Below, one piece after another: positions 27,341 to 39,556 of a DNA stretch of 53,502 nucleotides. Below the pieces are notes generated by a model. It worked only from the letters and a program-made list of their open reading frames with translations. It made no database searches and had not been told where the DNA came from. This DNA comes from Entophlyctis helioformis (lineage: Eukaryota > Chytridiomycota > Chytridiomycetes > Chytridiales > Chytriomycetaceae): contig JAHLKH010000185.1 in NCBI GenBank assembly GCA_025526915.1, positions 1 to 53,502 on the forward strand. The letters are read 5' to 3'. A program made the translations under genes and the position numbers. How positions within the stretch are numbered: the first letter of the stretch is position 1; each line of letters opens with the position of its first letter.

Positions 27341-29743
27341 CTCGGCCCACATCGCAGCGTCTGCCCAGCACGGCCCCTCAGCGTCTGGCGCTGGACACAC
27401 GAGCGCCAATGGCGACCACGCTGCGGCGGCTGCTGCCAATGCTGCCAATGCTGCCAATGCCGCCACCGGAAAGGCGCTTGCCCTGCATCTCTATCCAAAC
27501 CACTTTACTCTCCAGGACAGCGTGCGTCTCGCTCTCGCTCTTGCCCTCAGCGGCTGCCCTCATCGACTGCTCCTGCACAAGCTTTCTTAACCTGCTTATG
27601 TACTGATTTCAACCGTTTCGCCTTACATTCGCCTAACACACACGTCGCTAGGATACCGCCTACCAGTACAATGGCCAGCTCAAGGTGCGTCCGCTGATGC
27701 TGACGGCCAGATCCGCTGCTCTGACGAACCGACAAACTGACAAACTGACAAACGAACACGCTTGCGTGGGCAGTGCATCATCGACGCCATCAACCGGCTG
27801 GAGATCCCTGCTGAAATGGTCGACCTGCTCAAGCCGTCGTTCTTTGTCCAAGGCAAGATCGAAGTCGACGTCTTCGACCACCGTCTCGGCTCCGTCCCTT
27901 CTGCCTCATCGTCTGCACATCTCCAGCCGGAGTCTGCACGGCACCAGCAGCTCGCAGGCAGCTCTAGGCAGTCGCTTGGTGCATCTGCAACGGCTGGATT
28001 CCAGACATCGTCTTCAGCCGCGTCTGCAGCGCGTATTGTGCCGCGCCGTGTCGTGTTGCACCCGACGCCTCTGAGCCAGTTCCACGACATTATCAACTTT
28101 GGCTACGAGCAGGCCCAGAAAGAAGAGGGCATTGTGTGGACGGAAGAGGCGGCCATCGAGGTCCAAGCCCGCATCTTGGTAAGCAACAACCTGCCCAGCC
28201 TGTTCAAGCGAAACCTGCGCCAAACAGTCTTGCTCATCCCGCCACGACTCGCGCAATGCCCCTTGGCCATCCCACAGCCGTCCGTCACAGAGCCGCTGTG
28301 TCTTGATCCCAGCATCGACGTGTTGCGCAGAGCCAATGCAGACGCGTTCAACAAGGCCAAGATGGTCTTTCCTCGCAAAAAGCGGCCCGCAGACTGGGTC
28401 GAAAAGGAAGAGCAGGACACGACCAAGCAAGAGAGCAACCGCATGATGCTCATGATGGACAAGGTGCTTCGGCTGCCACTATGTGCACGCATCCATCCAT
28501 TCATCTCTCCATTCAATCTGGCAGCAACTGACCATGCCGTGGACACCACAGGATCGCGAGTTCTTCCCGCAGTTCCGCCAACTGGGCTATATCGAAGAGT
28601 GGCGCAACAAGAAGAGCATCGCAGACGCCGAGCCGCTGATTGGCGTGGGCGGTGACAAGAGCAAGGCCAAGCCCGGTACCCGCCGCCAAAATGTCCACAA
28701 CGTCAACAAGCGCATTGTTCGCACTCTGCGCTTTGAACACAAGATCAGCAACCGTAAATGCCCCCCGGCTCTCATGCTGCCTTTTTCTCGTCAACGCGGC
28801 TGACACACTGGTTGGCTGCTGCTCGTCTAGGTCAGCTGTACACTATCCTCAACATCTACGATCTCGGCAATGATGCGTTTGAGGGCGTTCTCCGATGGGG
28901 CGATGTCGAGGGCACGGCGTTGGGACAGGGCGGCAGCACCATGTCGTTCACGATTGGCAACAAGGTGGCAGTCGAGTACTATGTCGGGCATTTCAAGGGC
29001 TTCTACGGCATGTCGCACGTTCTCATTAGCGACTCGGCCATGGCCGACGCTATTGCTCTTGGCACTGCCGTGCCCGCCGGAACACCTTCTGTCGCCAACG
29101 GCAACGGCGTGAATGGCAGTGTCCAGGGAAACAACGGCGTTTCAGCAGCCTCACTGGCAGCCGCCGTCACGCCTTCTGCTGCAGGAACGCGCGGTGCCAA
29201 CGGTCCCAACGTGGTGGCACCCTCACCACAAGACGCGATGCAGGCAGCACAAGCACAGGCACAAGCACAGGCACAAGCGCAGGCCAAGGCACAGGCACAG
29301 GCACAGGCCCAGCAACTCCACATTGCGCAGCTTGTCCAGCAGCAACAGCAGCAACAGCTCCAGCAACAACAACTGCAGCAGCAGCAGCTCTCGCAACTAC
29401 AGCAACAACAGCTCTCGCAGCTGCAGTTCCAGCAGCAGCAGAAACAGATGCAGATCCAGCAGCAGTTACAGCAGATCCAGCAAATGCAACAGATGCAGCA
29501 GATCCAGCAGATGCAACAGTTGCAACAACAACAGCAGCAACAGCAGCAGCAGCAGATACAGTTGCAGAACGGGCTGGGCAGCCAGTCAGCAGCCGTCGCA
29601 GCAGCTGCCGCCGCTGCTGCTGCTATGGGAGCCCTCGCGCCGCAGGGCCAGGCCGGGCCAGCCGGTGGATTCAACATGCAGAACCTCACGCCGGCGCAGC
29701 AGAAGCAGTTGCTAGCAGCATGGGCGCGACAACAACAACAGCG

Positions 29744-29781
<38 letters not shown>

Positions 29782-29963
29782 TGGCCGCGTCGTTGGGGAT
29801 GCAGATGGGATTTGATAACAGCAATGGAAATGGCGGCGGCGGTGGTATCGCAGTCTCTACTCCTGCCATGTCGCCCAACGCGCTGCAAACCGCTCCCGGG
29901 TCCGGCTCCAATCCGGCCAACATCGGGACAGGAAACAGCAATGGCAACACGTCCTCGTCCTAG
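27246..29963 (+). CDS. SPT20: SAGA subunit Spt20 (SEP domain, poly-Q tail)
   Basis: ATG 27246 gives MVKTARSHHGSHHHAALHTA, a His/Ser/Ala-rich leader. The Spt20 domain is split by introns: 'ALALHLYPNHFTLQDS', 'DTAYQYNGQLK', 'CIIDAINRLEIPAEMVDLL', 'FVQGKIEVDVFDHRLG', 'RIVPRRVVLHPTPLSQFHD', 'LCLDPSIDVLRRANAD' and 'RTLRFEHKISN'. After 'FEGVLRWGDVEGTALGQGG' and 'VAVEYYVGHFKGFYGM' comes a 250-residue Gln-rich tail with long Q tracts and a Gln-Ala array. Spt20 holds SAGA together and helps recruit it to activators and TBP. The tail is typical of transcription cofactors. The stop is TAG 29961-29963. Confidence 0.85.
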
Positions 29964-30040
29964 GGTCGGCTACCGAGAGACGGTCCGCGTCACGCAGGCT
30001 ACAAGATCGTGACCCCTCCTCGACCACCAGCCTCCCATGT

Positions 30041-30046
30041 AATAAA
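30041..30046 (+). terminator. AATAAA poly(A) signal of SPT20
   Basis: Canonical AATAAA 78 bp after the SPT20 stop. The rest of 29964-30338 is purine-rich and carries the tail of the facing kinase gene; no further gene is seen. Confidence 0.6.
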
Positions 30047-30338
30047 AACAGAGCCAGCGTCCCGAAAAAGATGGTCTATTTGAGGGTGTTGACGGGTTGT
30101 CAAAAGACGACAAAGAAGTGAGACAGAGGGAGAGAGATGGATAAAAGAATGAAAGGGAGGAAAACAAGAGGTGCACAGATCCACACGCACACACAGAGAG
30201 GGAGAGAGACGGACAGACAGAGGAAACAGTACTTGAAACAAGGAAGGACAAAAGAAGGGATCCTCCAAAAAGAAGTGGTGGTGGTGGTGGCAGTGGTGGC
30301 AGTGGAGAGCAAACCCGCCATGCAGCAGCATGTCCCGC

Positions 30339-33300
30339 TCAAATCTGGTACTCGCTGTTGTCCTGGAGCGGCAGCTTGGCAACCACGTCGTGGTACAGAC
30401 GCTTAAACTCCCAGATATCGCCGCGCAGACGCTTGAAATCCACGACAAGGAGGCCGGGCAGGTTCTTGATGCGGTGGAGCGACACATGGAACCGGATCTC
30501 GCCGACTTCGACGACGCGGCCGCTCTTGCGCGTGCTCGACGAGCGCGTCACGGACGCGTCAGGCGCATCCGCCGAGGCGGCTCCCTCGGCATCTGCAGCG
30601 GGCACGGCCGCGTCGTCGGTCTTGGACGCAAGGTCCGTGGCCTGCGTGTGGCCGTCGTAGCCCTTGTCGTAGCGCGGTCCAAACTGCGCCATGTACCGGA
30701 ACCGCCGCACAAGCGACATGGGGAACGACGCAATGACGCTGGCAATGCGCGAAGCACCGCCGGCCGCGCTGTTGCCTGCACTGCCACTGCCGCTGCCGAC
30801 AGAGGTGGCGCTGCCCGAGCCGCGGCGTCCAGAGACGGACGGCCGTGTCTGGGCCTCCATGGCATCGGCAATGCCGGCGGCAGCCGACTGGAGCGTCTCG
30901 GTGCTCGATTGTGCGGACAAGGCAGTGCGGTGGTGGTGGTGGTCCGAGCCGGCCTTGGGGCGGACGACGCGGAGCTTGAACTCCTCGCCCTCGGCCACCG
31001 AGACCTCCATGCCCATCTGCTCAAGCACGGCCGACACTTCGGCAAGGAGCTCGCGCGGCGCCTTGGAGCTGAGGGCACGCTGGTCGATCGGGCCGTTGTG
31101 GGGCTTGAGGCGCGCCATGTCGGGCACCACCTGCGATCCCGACAGGGTGGACGACACGGACGGCCGGGGCGCCATGGACGTCGTCTTGCTGCTCTTGGCG
31201 GCCGCTGCCTTGGAGGGCACAAGCGGCGCCTTGCTCTGGTTCTCCGACTTGCGGCGAGCGGCGGCGACGGCAGCAGACTTGCCGCTCTTGGTCTTGCCGC
31301 TCTTGGCAGACGCCGACGAGGGCACAACGGCGTCGCTGTCATTGTCATCGCTGTCGGGAGTCTGCATGCGGCGCACATCGAGCGACTTGCCGCGGCTCTT
31401 GACCGGGTCTGCGCGGGCCGTCGCAAACACGTCCGACTCGGTGTCCGAGACTGTGAACTTGACTGCGCGGCGACCGCCAGACGTGGCTGTGAGCGACTCG
31501 TCCGAGACCTTGGTCGACGGGGCAGGCGAGGGCGTGATCGCCACGTCGGGGACGGGGATCGTCGTGGTCTCGACAACCGTCGACTCGGTCGTGACCACAA
31601 CCTGGAGCTCGCCAGTACGCGACGTGGTAAACGACACATCTCTGGTGATGACGTTGGAGACCACAATAGGCACGCCGGCAGCTGCAGGCGCGGCCACACT
31701 CTCCTGTGCAGGGGACGTCTCCGAGACGGCCTTGGCAGGAGGCTCGGAGGCGACGGCAGCAACAGACTCGGCTGCCTCTTCTGACGCGACTGCTGGCTCG
31801 GCAGTGTCCTCCTTGGCAGGCTCGGTAGCCGCATCGGTCTCGCTGGTAGCCGCAGGGTTGGCGTAGGGCGAGGCGATGGGCTCCGCAGACGAAACGGCCG
31901 GCTGCTGGTCAAGCGCGCCAACGCTGGCCGTGATGGACGACACGGACGCGTCGAGGACATTGAGCGACTTCATGTCGCCAATCGTCGTCTGCGTCTGCAA
32001 CTGCGACTCGGGGCTGTTGGGAACAGGCGCCTCGCGGCCGCCGGAAAGGTCGAGCTCGCTGCGAGACATCTGCGGGTCGGCCTCGGACGGCGACAGAGAC
32101 ACGTCAAAGGTGACGTCGCCCATGTTGCTGTTGCTCGCGCCGGCACTGATGCTGGCTGCGTTGGTGTCGAGATCGTTGAGCGAGCGGCCATCGGCGTGGG
32201 CCTTGCCGGCAGCAGCAGCAGCGTCGGCAGCCATGGCAGGCAGCGAGGTCTGCTGCTTGTGGCGCTTGGACGGGCCGTCGTCGGGAAGCGGCGTTGCGGC
32301 GTGCTTGTATCCGGCAGGAGTGGATGCTGCGGGCGGGATGGCGGCAAACACGTCTGCGGCAGAGATGAGCGTGGCGGGCATGGCCGGAGAGACGGGCGTG
32401 GTGGGGACAGACGGCTGGTACGACAGCTGGCTGGGCGATGAGGGCACCTGCTGCTGCTCGTAGCTGTTCTGCTGCTGCTGCGTGTTGACTGGTGCAGGAC
32501 GCTGCTGCTGCTGCTGGTGGTGGGTCTGCTGGTAGCCACCGGCCGTGTCAAAGATGGGCGTGTGCACAATGTTGTCTGCGGCGGGGTCGTTCTCGAAGAT
32601 GTGGGCGTACGGACGCAGCCAGAAGTGGGCCTTGATCTCGGCCATGTTTGCGCGCTTCTTGGGGTCGGGCACGAGAATGCGGCGGAGAAGAGCGCGCGCA
32701 CCCACGGGCACGTAGTCGGGGAACTCGAGCTCGGTCTCGAGAATGTACTTGTACAGCAGGTTGAGGTTCTCGCTGGCAGGGTTGGCCGGATCGTCGTCAA
32801 AGGGCAGGTAGCCGCAGAGCATCGCGTACAGAATGACGCCGCAACTCCAGATGTCTGCCGCCTCGCCCACGTAGCCGTCGTTGATGACGAGCTCGGGGGC
32901 CGCGTAGCACGGACTACCGCATGACGTGAGCATGAGCGCGTTGACGTCGGTCGGTGCCGTGTTGGCAAAGCCAAAGTCGGTGATGATGATGTTCTTCTTG
33001 TGGTCGAGCAGCAGATTCTCGAGCTTGAGGTCGCGGTGCACGATGTGGTTCTTGTGCAGATAGCTGATGCCGGCAATGAGCTGCGCAAAGAAGGTGGCAG
33101 CCTCCTTCTCCTTGAGGTAGCTGCGAGCGAGGATGTGCTCAAACAGCTCGCCGCCAGAGACGTATTCCATGATCATGCCAATGTAGTGCTCGGTCTCAAT
33201 GACCTCGAGCAGCTTGACAATGTACGGGTGGTCCAAAGACTGTCGATGCGGCAAAGGGAGAGAGGGGAGGCTCCAGTGTCAGCACAGAGCAGATGCAGTG

Positions 33301-34507
33301 GACGCATGGACGCATGGACGCATGGACGCATGGACACGCTCAAGGACACACCTTGAGGATGCGGATCTCGCGGATAAGCTTGTCGCGGCGGCTGCTGCTG
33401 TCAATCGACTCTTTCTTGATGAGCTTGATGGCGACCTGGGTTGTGCACAAGGGCGGATGTGTCGGTGGATGGCACGGCGGATGTGTCGGTGGATGTGTTC
33501 GTGGGCATGCAGGCAGACGACGAGGCAGCCGTTCAAGCAGCCGTTCAAGCAGCCGTTCACGCGGGATGGTGACATCGAAAGAGGCGTCAGTCGTCGGCAG
33601 CCAAGCAGCCGGTGCGGAGCAAAGGGCAGGTGCAGGCGGACGGACTGGTGGGATGCGGGGATGTCGTGGCACGCAAGCAGCTGGGCAGCCTGCTGCTGGA
33701 GCTGGCGGTCGGCAGCAACGCAGCAACGCAGCTCGACGGCGGGCGTTGTGCACCATCGTGCAGCCGCCCGGCCGCTGGCGCAAGGAGGCGACTGAAAGCG
33801 GCCAACGGCACGAATGGCGGCGTTGCTGACAGGCAGGCGGGCAGGCAGAAGCACAGATAGGACGGCTGACAGGGCAGGGATGACAGGGATGGACATGGGA
33901 TGGCAGGGATGGGACGCACCTCCTTGCCGGACTCGGAGTGGTAGGCCAGCTTGACCTTGCCAAACTCGCCCTCGCCAATGGTCTTGCCCAGCCGGTACGG
34001 CCCAAACAGGCTGTACTTGTGGTTGCCGTGGTGGCCGTGGTGGTGGCCACCTGCCGGGCGGCCCGCGGCCTGCGGATGCTGCTGTGCACCAGCGTACGGC
34101 GACGACGGCGGCGGGGTCGACCCGTACGGCTGCGGGTAGTACTGCGGCTGCTGGGCGTACTGGTACTGCTGCTGCGCATACGTGCTGGCGCCGCTGCCGC
34201 TGTGGCCGGCCGCACCCGCACCCGCACCCGAGTAGCCGACTCTGCCGGGCAGCGGTGCTGACGGAGGCGGCGACGATGGCGTCGAAGGCGGCGGCGTTGG
34301 TGTTGGATAGTAGGCCGCAGCACTTGAACTGTTCCGCTGCTGCTGCTGGTGCTGCTGTTGGTGCTGCTGCTGCTGCTGTCTGCCATTGTATCCGTTGGGG
34401 CTGCCGTAGCCGTAGCCGGTGCCGTTGGCGTAGCTGCCGCCGTTGCTCGTGCGTCGCTGCGACGAGCCGTTGCCCTGGGCTGCGTTGCCCTGCGCAGGTC
34501 GTGACAT
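30339..34507 (-). CDS. Kin4/CAMKL-type serine/threonine kinase with C-terminal KA1-like domain
   Basis: It starts MSRPAQGNAAQGNGSSQRR at 34507, then about 170 residues rich in Gln, Tyr, Pro and Gly. Kinase: 'YRLGKTIGEGEFGKVKLAY', 'VAIKLIKKESIDSSSRRDKL', 'YIGMIMEYVSGGELFEHIL', 'IVHRDLKLENLLLDHKKN', 'IIITDFGFAN', 'LMLTSCGSPCYAAPELV' (activation loop) and 'AADIWSCGVILYAMLCGYLP'. A long disordered region of some 550 residues follows. The last 50 residues, 'EIRFHVSLHRIKNLPGLLVV' on to 'DFKRLRGDIWEFKRLYHDVV', resemble a KA1 membrane/autoinhibitory domain. 'GFAN' and the loop are close to fungal Kin4/Ppk1 and SNF1-related kinases. Two introns in the kinase domain; one (33240-33352) is a GGACGCAT tandem run. 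The substrate is unknown. Confidence 0.82.
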
Positions 34508-34606
34508 TCAAGGCGATTGGAGTGTGGCAAGGACGCAAACAACGCAAACAACGCAAACGCAACGTTTCAAGCCCCACGGCCTGGCCGACGGTGCACAGGC
34601 AAAGTT

Positions 34607-36136
34607 TCATTGGGACGGCGTCTCAGAGCCCGGCAGTGCCAGGCGAGCCACGACAAGCGCTGAGCGGCCGCTCCTGGACGACGCCCGCCGCAGCAGCCGC
34701 GATCGCTGCAGCTCCGACAGGTCGCCCACCAGCAGCCTGGCAATGGCGTCGTCGTCGCAGTGCAGTGCCCGCGCTGTAAATCCCTCGCGTCGGTGCTGCC
34801 GGAGCCACTGCACGACGCCGTAATGCCCATGGAGCGCCGCGCCGTCCAATGCCTCGGTCGTGCATCCCTCGCGCCGGTGCTTGTGCAGCCACTCGATCGA
34901 CGCCAGTGATCCGCTGGCTGCTGCGGCGTGCATGGCGCTCGCAGAAAAGACACTCGGCCGGTCTTGCCGTTGCGGCTGCTGCGCTTGCTCCTGCTCGCGC
35001 TCCTGCTCGTGCAGCCAGGCAAGAACGTGCACGTGTCCGCCAGCTGCTGCTGCGTCGACGCCGCGTGTCCCAACACGCTCACCAATGCCATGACGGTATG
35101 AAAAGGCAAGAAGCTCAAGATCGCCGTGTCGAGCTGCCTCGGTTTGCAGGTGCATGAACGCCTCGCTGCCCCACACCGCCGCTCCTTGCTCGAGCACCCA
35201 CATCAAGGCTGCTGTCTGGCGGCTTGCAATGGCTGCTTGCACCGACCGGCTGTCTTCTGGCGTGACAACCAGTGACGATGCCGCTGGTGGATGGACGTGC
35301 GATGCAAGAAGGTGCTGGAACTGTGATGGCTGCTGGCCGTGATCGTGCGGGATCCCGCCCATGAACACCACAAGCTGCCGCAGCACATCGACGTGCCCTC
35401 CAGCCACGGCACCGTCCACAAAGACGGCGCGGTCCATCTTGGCATTTCGGCACAGTCGCTTGGTTGTGGTCATCTGCCCGCTCCTGCTTGCTGCGTACAA
35501 AGCTGCGCGCCAGTCGCCCGTGTCGATCCACCTGCGCGTGAGGAGCGACACGACCAGATCCTCTCGCCCCACACTCGCCGCGCCAACGAGCAGGCATGCA
35601 GTGACGTTGCGATCCGAGACCACGTCCGACAGCGGTGCGGCTGCTGAAGTTGTGGCTGTCGACGCATATGCCGATGCAGATTCCGATACCTTTGTGGGGA
35701 ACGGGACGCCGCACAGCACAGCAATGCGATCGACCAGGTCGCGGAACAGCGCCATGTTGGCCCGATCGACGCAGTATTGGAATGCCCTGGTAGCCATGTG
35801 CGTCCAGAACGACCGCCGTTCAGCAATGTCCAGCCACGTAGGCCACCGCTCGTCGGGCCTGTAGAACATGGGCATGAGCGGCTGCACGGCGGTGGCCATG
35901 CGCTGCGATCGCACAAACAGCAGATGCCAAGTCAGGTCGATCGGCGGCAGCACAAGCGCAACGACGGGGTCGACGCAGTCCAAGTCAAAGGCCTCTGCCC
36001 AAAGCAGAGATGCCGTTGCAAGCGAGACTGGCCGTGGCAGCCATCCGTGCAGGTACTGCGCCAGCGGGCCAGCGGACGCAAAGATCATGTTCTGAAGCTC
36101 CCAGGGCAGCCTGGACAGACGGTCGAGAACGCTCAT
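34607..36136 (-). CDS. Ankyrin-type repeat protein with F-box-like N-terminus
   Basis: A single 509-codon exon, intronless unlike its neighbours. The N-terminus '[20 protein letters not shown]' looks like an F-box helix. The C-terminal half has degenerate ankyrin-like units: '[16 protein letters not shown]', '[17 protein letters not shown]', '[20 protein letters not shown]' and '[20 protein letters not shown]'. The unit 'G...L..L.WL....' is the divergent ankyrin form common in expanded families of protists, giant viruses and chytrids. An SCF adaptor role is a guess from the N-terminus. It lies 99 bp from the start of the kinase and 165 bp from RPB9. Confidence 0.75.
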   Translation of the reverse strand: MSVLDRLSRLPWELQNMIFASAGPLAQYLHGWLPRPVSLATASLLWAEAFDLDCVDPVVALVLPPIDLTWHLLFVRSQRMATAVQPLMPMFYRPDERWPTWLDIAERRSFWTHMATRAFQYCVDRANMALFRDLVDRIAVLCGVPFPTKVSESASAYASTATTSAAAPLSDVVSDRNVTACLLVGAASVGREDLVVSLLTRRWIDTGDWRAALYAASRSGQMTTTKRLCRNAKMDRAVFVDGAVAGGHVDVLRQLVVFMGGIPHDHGQQPSQFQHLLASHVHPPAASSLVVTPEDSRSVQAAIASRQTAALMWVLEQGAAVWGSEAFMHLQTEAARHGDLELLAFSYRHGIGERVGTRGVDAAAAGGHVHVLAWLHEQEREQEQAQQPQRQDRPSVFSASAMHAAAASGSLASIEWLHKHRREGCTTEALDGAALHGHYGVVQWLRQHRREGFTARALHCDDDAIARLLVGDLSELQRSRLLRRASSRSGRSALVVARLALPGSETPSQ

Positions 36137-36301
36137 GGCCCGGACTTGGCGTCACTTTCGGAAAGAGTCGGCAAGCCGGGCACGCTCGCTTGGAGGACAC
36201 TTGAGTATCTTTGGGACGTTGCAAGGAGCAGGAGCAGAGGAGGCAGCAGGCACAGCAGGAGCAGCAGGAGCAGCACCAGACACAGAGCCGACGCAGCAGC
36301 C
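36137..36301. promoter_or_regulatory. Divergent intergenic region, ankyrin protein / RPB9
   Basis: 165 bp between opposite start codons. It is rich in GCAGGAGCAG runs; no TATA box is evident. Confidence 0.4.
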
Positions 36302-36885
36302 ATGGCGTCCGTCAAGTTCTGTTCAGAGTGGCAAGTTGCTCGGCGGCTGGCAGGCATGCAGGCTGGCTGGCTGGCTGACGCAGCAGTATGGCAACACCCA
36401 CAGCTACAACATGCTGTACCCCAAGGAGGACAAGGCCAACCGCAGACTGCTGTTTGCCTGCCGCAACTGCCAGCACGAGGAAGACGCCGACCAGACCTGC
36501 GTCTACCAGAACATCATCACACACACGGCCATGTGCGTGTCGTCGCATCTTGGCTGGCTGGCATCTTGGCTGGGACCGTGACGAGTAACTGACCGAACAC
36601 ACCGTCACTGCATGGACGCCTATCTGGATGCCCATCTGGACAACCGGACCTGGATCGCACATACACACACGTCTGCACACACATACACACACGCACAGGG
36701 AGCAGACGATCGTGACGATCGACCTGTCGAGCGACCCAACGTTCCCGCGGTCCAAGCGGCCGTGCCCCAAGTGCCACTACCCCGAGTCGGTGTTCTTCCA
36801 GTCCCGATCCAAGGCCAAGGATGCCACCATGAAGCTGTTCTTTGCCTGCTGTGCCCCCAACTGTGGCAACCGATGGTCCAACTGA
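36302..36885 (+). CDS. RPB9: RNA polymerase II subunit RPB9
   Basis: Exons 36302-36330, 36404-36532 and 36699-36885 join in phase to 114 residues (human about 125). They give '[19 protein letters not shown]', '[14 protein letters not shown]', '[15 protein letters not shown]' and the TFIIS-like ribbon '[20 protein letters not shown]', ending [13 protein letters not shown]. All four cysteine pairs are present. RPB9 affects start-site choice, proofreading and cleavage in Pol II. The first intron is GC-AG (36331-36403), and only this splice restores the FCxEC pair of the first ribbon. Confidence 0.95.
36331..36403 (+). other. GC-AG intron (RPB9)
   Basis: GCAAGT...CCACAG, phase 2. It creates TG|C for the second cysteine of the first zinc ribbon, giving '[14 protein letters not shown]', nearly the family consensus. 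This is the cleanest proof of GC-AG splicing here. Confidence 0.9.
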
Positions 36886-36948
36886 GCGGGTGGGCGGGCC
36901 ACCGACAGCCGGGGATGCCCATAATGAACGTTTGCCGCAAACCAACCA

Positions 36949-37883
36949 ATGGACGATTCCGAGCTCGCTGCCATCCGTGCCCGCCGTCTGGCCGAGATGC
37001 GGGGCCAACAGGTGTGCATGTGCTCTGGCAGGCTGTCCGGCTGGCTGTCCGGCTGGCTGTCCGCCTGGCTGTCCGCCTGGCTGGCGGCGTATGCTGCTGG
37101 CCCTGCCCACTCACTCGCTCCGGCTGCCTGCACAGGGCTCTGCGTCTGGCGGTCTCCCTGGCATTCCCAGCTCGATGATGGGCGGCCAGGGCGGCAACAG
37201 AGAAAGCGCCGAAGAGGCTGCTGCCAAGAAGAGGTCCGTCTGCCTGTCTGCCTGTCCGCCTGTCTGTCCGTCTGCCTGCCTCTGCCGCTGACACCGACAC
37301 TGACTGCTCGCTTGCACAGCGACATGGAAGAGATGCGCAGAAACATGGCGAGTCTGGCGCCGAGGTCGCTTGGTGCCCGACTGTGTCTGCTAACCCACCC
37401 TTGCCGTTCAACAGCTGTACCAGATTCTGGACAACCAGGCCCGTGAGCGCCGTAAGTGATCGCCTCTCGGGCAGTGTGTGGCCGTGGCACTGCTGGCTGA
37501 CAAGCTGCTGTGGGATCCAGTCGCTCGCATCAGCATCGTCAAGGCCGACAAGGCGCGTGCTGTCGAGGACATGCTGCTTCGCATGGTACGTTGTGTTCAC
37601 CAATACCCTCGGCATGGAGGGATCGTCGTGTCGCTAACACAGCTCAAAACGGACAGGCTCAGAGCGGCCAGCTGCGCTCCAAGGTCAACGAGTCGCAGCT
37701 CATTGACTTTTTGGGACAGATCAGCGGACAGCAGCAGACCACCACCAAGATCACTGTGAGTTGGAAGCTGGACTCTTTCGACGTCTGGATGCGGTGACTT
37801 GGCTAACACGCTCTCTACATGGCGCGTTCAAGTACAACCGCCGGAAAGACGACGACGAATCGGACGAAGACTGGGATCTGTAG
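36949..37883 (+). CDS. PDCD5: PDCD5-family protein
   Basis: The start is 63 bp after the RPB9 stop, same strand. Exons give 'MDDSELAAIRARRLAEMRGQ', then 'GSASGGLPGIPSSMMGGQGG', 'DMEEMRRNM', 'LYQILDNQARERL', 'ARISIVKADKARAVEDMLLR', 'AQSGQLRSKVNESQLIDFLG' and 'YNRRKDDDESDEDWDL'. This follows animal PDCD5 block by block, including the acidic end. Human PDCD5 binds the TRiC/CCT chaperonin and Tip60; archaeal members are DNA-binding. The third intron (37348-37414) appears to be GC-AG with donor GCGAGT, and the next intron holds CTGCCTGTCTGTC repeats. Confidence 0.9.
37348..37414 (+). other. GC-AG intron (PDCD5), donor GCGAGT
   Basis: It joins 'DMEEMRRNM' to 'LYQILDNQARERL', which aligns residue for residue with the animal 'EMRNSILAQVLDQSARARL'. 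No GT donor keeps the frame. Confidence 0.7.
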
Positions 37884-38055
37884 TTGAACGGCAGCAGAGG
37901 AGGATGTTCGCTGTTGTATTGACGGCGACGCATCTGAACTGGACAGCCAAAGAACCAAGAACGGCATCGGAGAGAAATGAACAAAGGAACAGTAGGAACG
38001 AATGAGTGACTGAGTGTATGGCCAGCGGGTCATTAGGAAGAGAATGGCGTGGAAA

Positions 38056-39422
38056 TCAGACGTTCTTGAGAGCCGCCCAGTACTCGTCAAAGTTCCACTC
38101 GTAGTCGAGATCGCCGCCAAACTCCTTCCACAAGTATTTGGCAGGAATGTGCTGGCGAATGTCGGTCCAGCCGCCCATGCCCGTGGTGGGCATCGATCCG
38201 CCCTTGCTGAGATCGCCTTGTGTCTTGGGGTCGACAATGTACAGCTTGGATCGCGTCACTGGATCAAGGAAGGGGCCGATAAGCCCAAAGAACATGGACA
38301 GGTACCATGTCGGGTTGACGATAAACGACGTTCCCATGCGCTGCTCCCCCAAATGCAGAGTTAGACCACAGCCAAGAGGCCTCCATCAGGCCGCGCCAGT
38401 CGGGTGGCGGTCAGATCAGCCAACACACCTCGGGATAGTGATCGCCAATGACTTGCAGGAACCTGCGCGAGATGGACAGCGGCGGTGCTGCCCTCATGCT
38501 GACGTTTTCATAGTCCACAACGACGGACATGGCCTCGACACCAGGCGGCAGCAGTCTGCACATCTTTTCGAGGTTGTAGACAACAAAGCGGAGCTGGCGG
38601 TCGTAGGTGGTTGTGTTCTCGCGTGCGGGCGAGAGGTAGACTGGCCGCGAGGGTCGAGTGTCAGCAGTGCGATCTCTCGATGCAAGGTGCTGCAAGAGGG
38701 CGGCGACTTACAGACCGGGCGGCCTTGGTTGTCAAAGCCTGGATCGGACGCCGCATCGTGTCAGCCACAGCCCCATCATGCAAGATGGCTCATGATCAGC
38801 GGGGATCGCAAGGCGTGCAGCAGCTCACCACAAAAGACCTCCTTGCCGGTCAGAGCCTCGGGCATGACCTCGTCGTCGGGAATCTCGTCCGGCTTGTACT
38901 CTCTGCGCCAGGCCAGCGTGGCTGTCAGGCGGGCGACTGCAGCCATGGCAGCGATGCCGGCGATGCCAGCGATGCAAGTGGGCCGGAAGAGCCAGAAGCG
39001 GTCAGCCGACAGAGCGCCAGATGGGCAGCCAGGCGAGACCGACCAGCGTTGTTGTAGTTCCACTTGGTGGCGCGCAGGTAGCGCAGCAGGCAGGCGTCGT
39101 CGGCCCACCGCTGCTCCTTGGCCAGCTGCACAGGGTCGTTTCTGGCCAGCAGCCCCGGGACATGGGCCTTGAGCAGCGCAAGCATCTCCGTCTGCTCGGC
39201 CGTCAGAGCCGCCGGCGTCGGCACGGCAAGCACATCACCGGCAAACGGGGCAAGGACCGGCTGCGAGCGGGTGCGGGTCGCGGGCGTGCCGGACGGTGCG
39301 ACGGAGGCCGTGGGCTGCGGCTGGTCTTGCTTGTGCGCCTTGGCACCGACAGGGGCTGCGCCTGCGTCTGCGATGGGCACGGGCACGGCCTTGGGCTGCG
39401 GCTCGTGAGTTTGCGATAACAT
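38056..39422 (-). CDS. Sec14-like CRAL-TRIO lipid-transfer protein
   Basis: ATG 39422 gives [20 protein letters not shown], a Pro/Ala-rich leader. The CRAL-TRIO N domain has '[20 protein letters not shown]'. The lipid-binding domain has '[19 protein letters not shown]', '[11 protein letters not shown]', '[14 protein letters not shown]', '[20 protein letters not shown]' and '[13 protein letters not shown]', followed by '[13 protein letters not shown]'. These match the family's 'YPE', 'P..F...W...KPFL' and 'L..EYGG' marks. Members swap phosphatidylinositol and a second lipid between membranes. The ligand cannot be told from sequence. The stop is at 38056-38058. Confidence 0.85.

Positions 39423-39556
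<134 letters not shown>

Noticed and set aside
30330..31960. Very long plus-strand ORFs (up to 484 codons) opposite the Kin4-like kinase
   Set aside because: They are Arg/Gly- or Thr/Ser-rich shadows of a GC-rich coding strand. The minus strand carries clear kinase and KA1 motifs.
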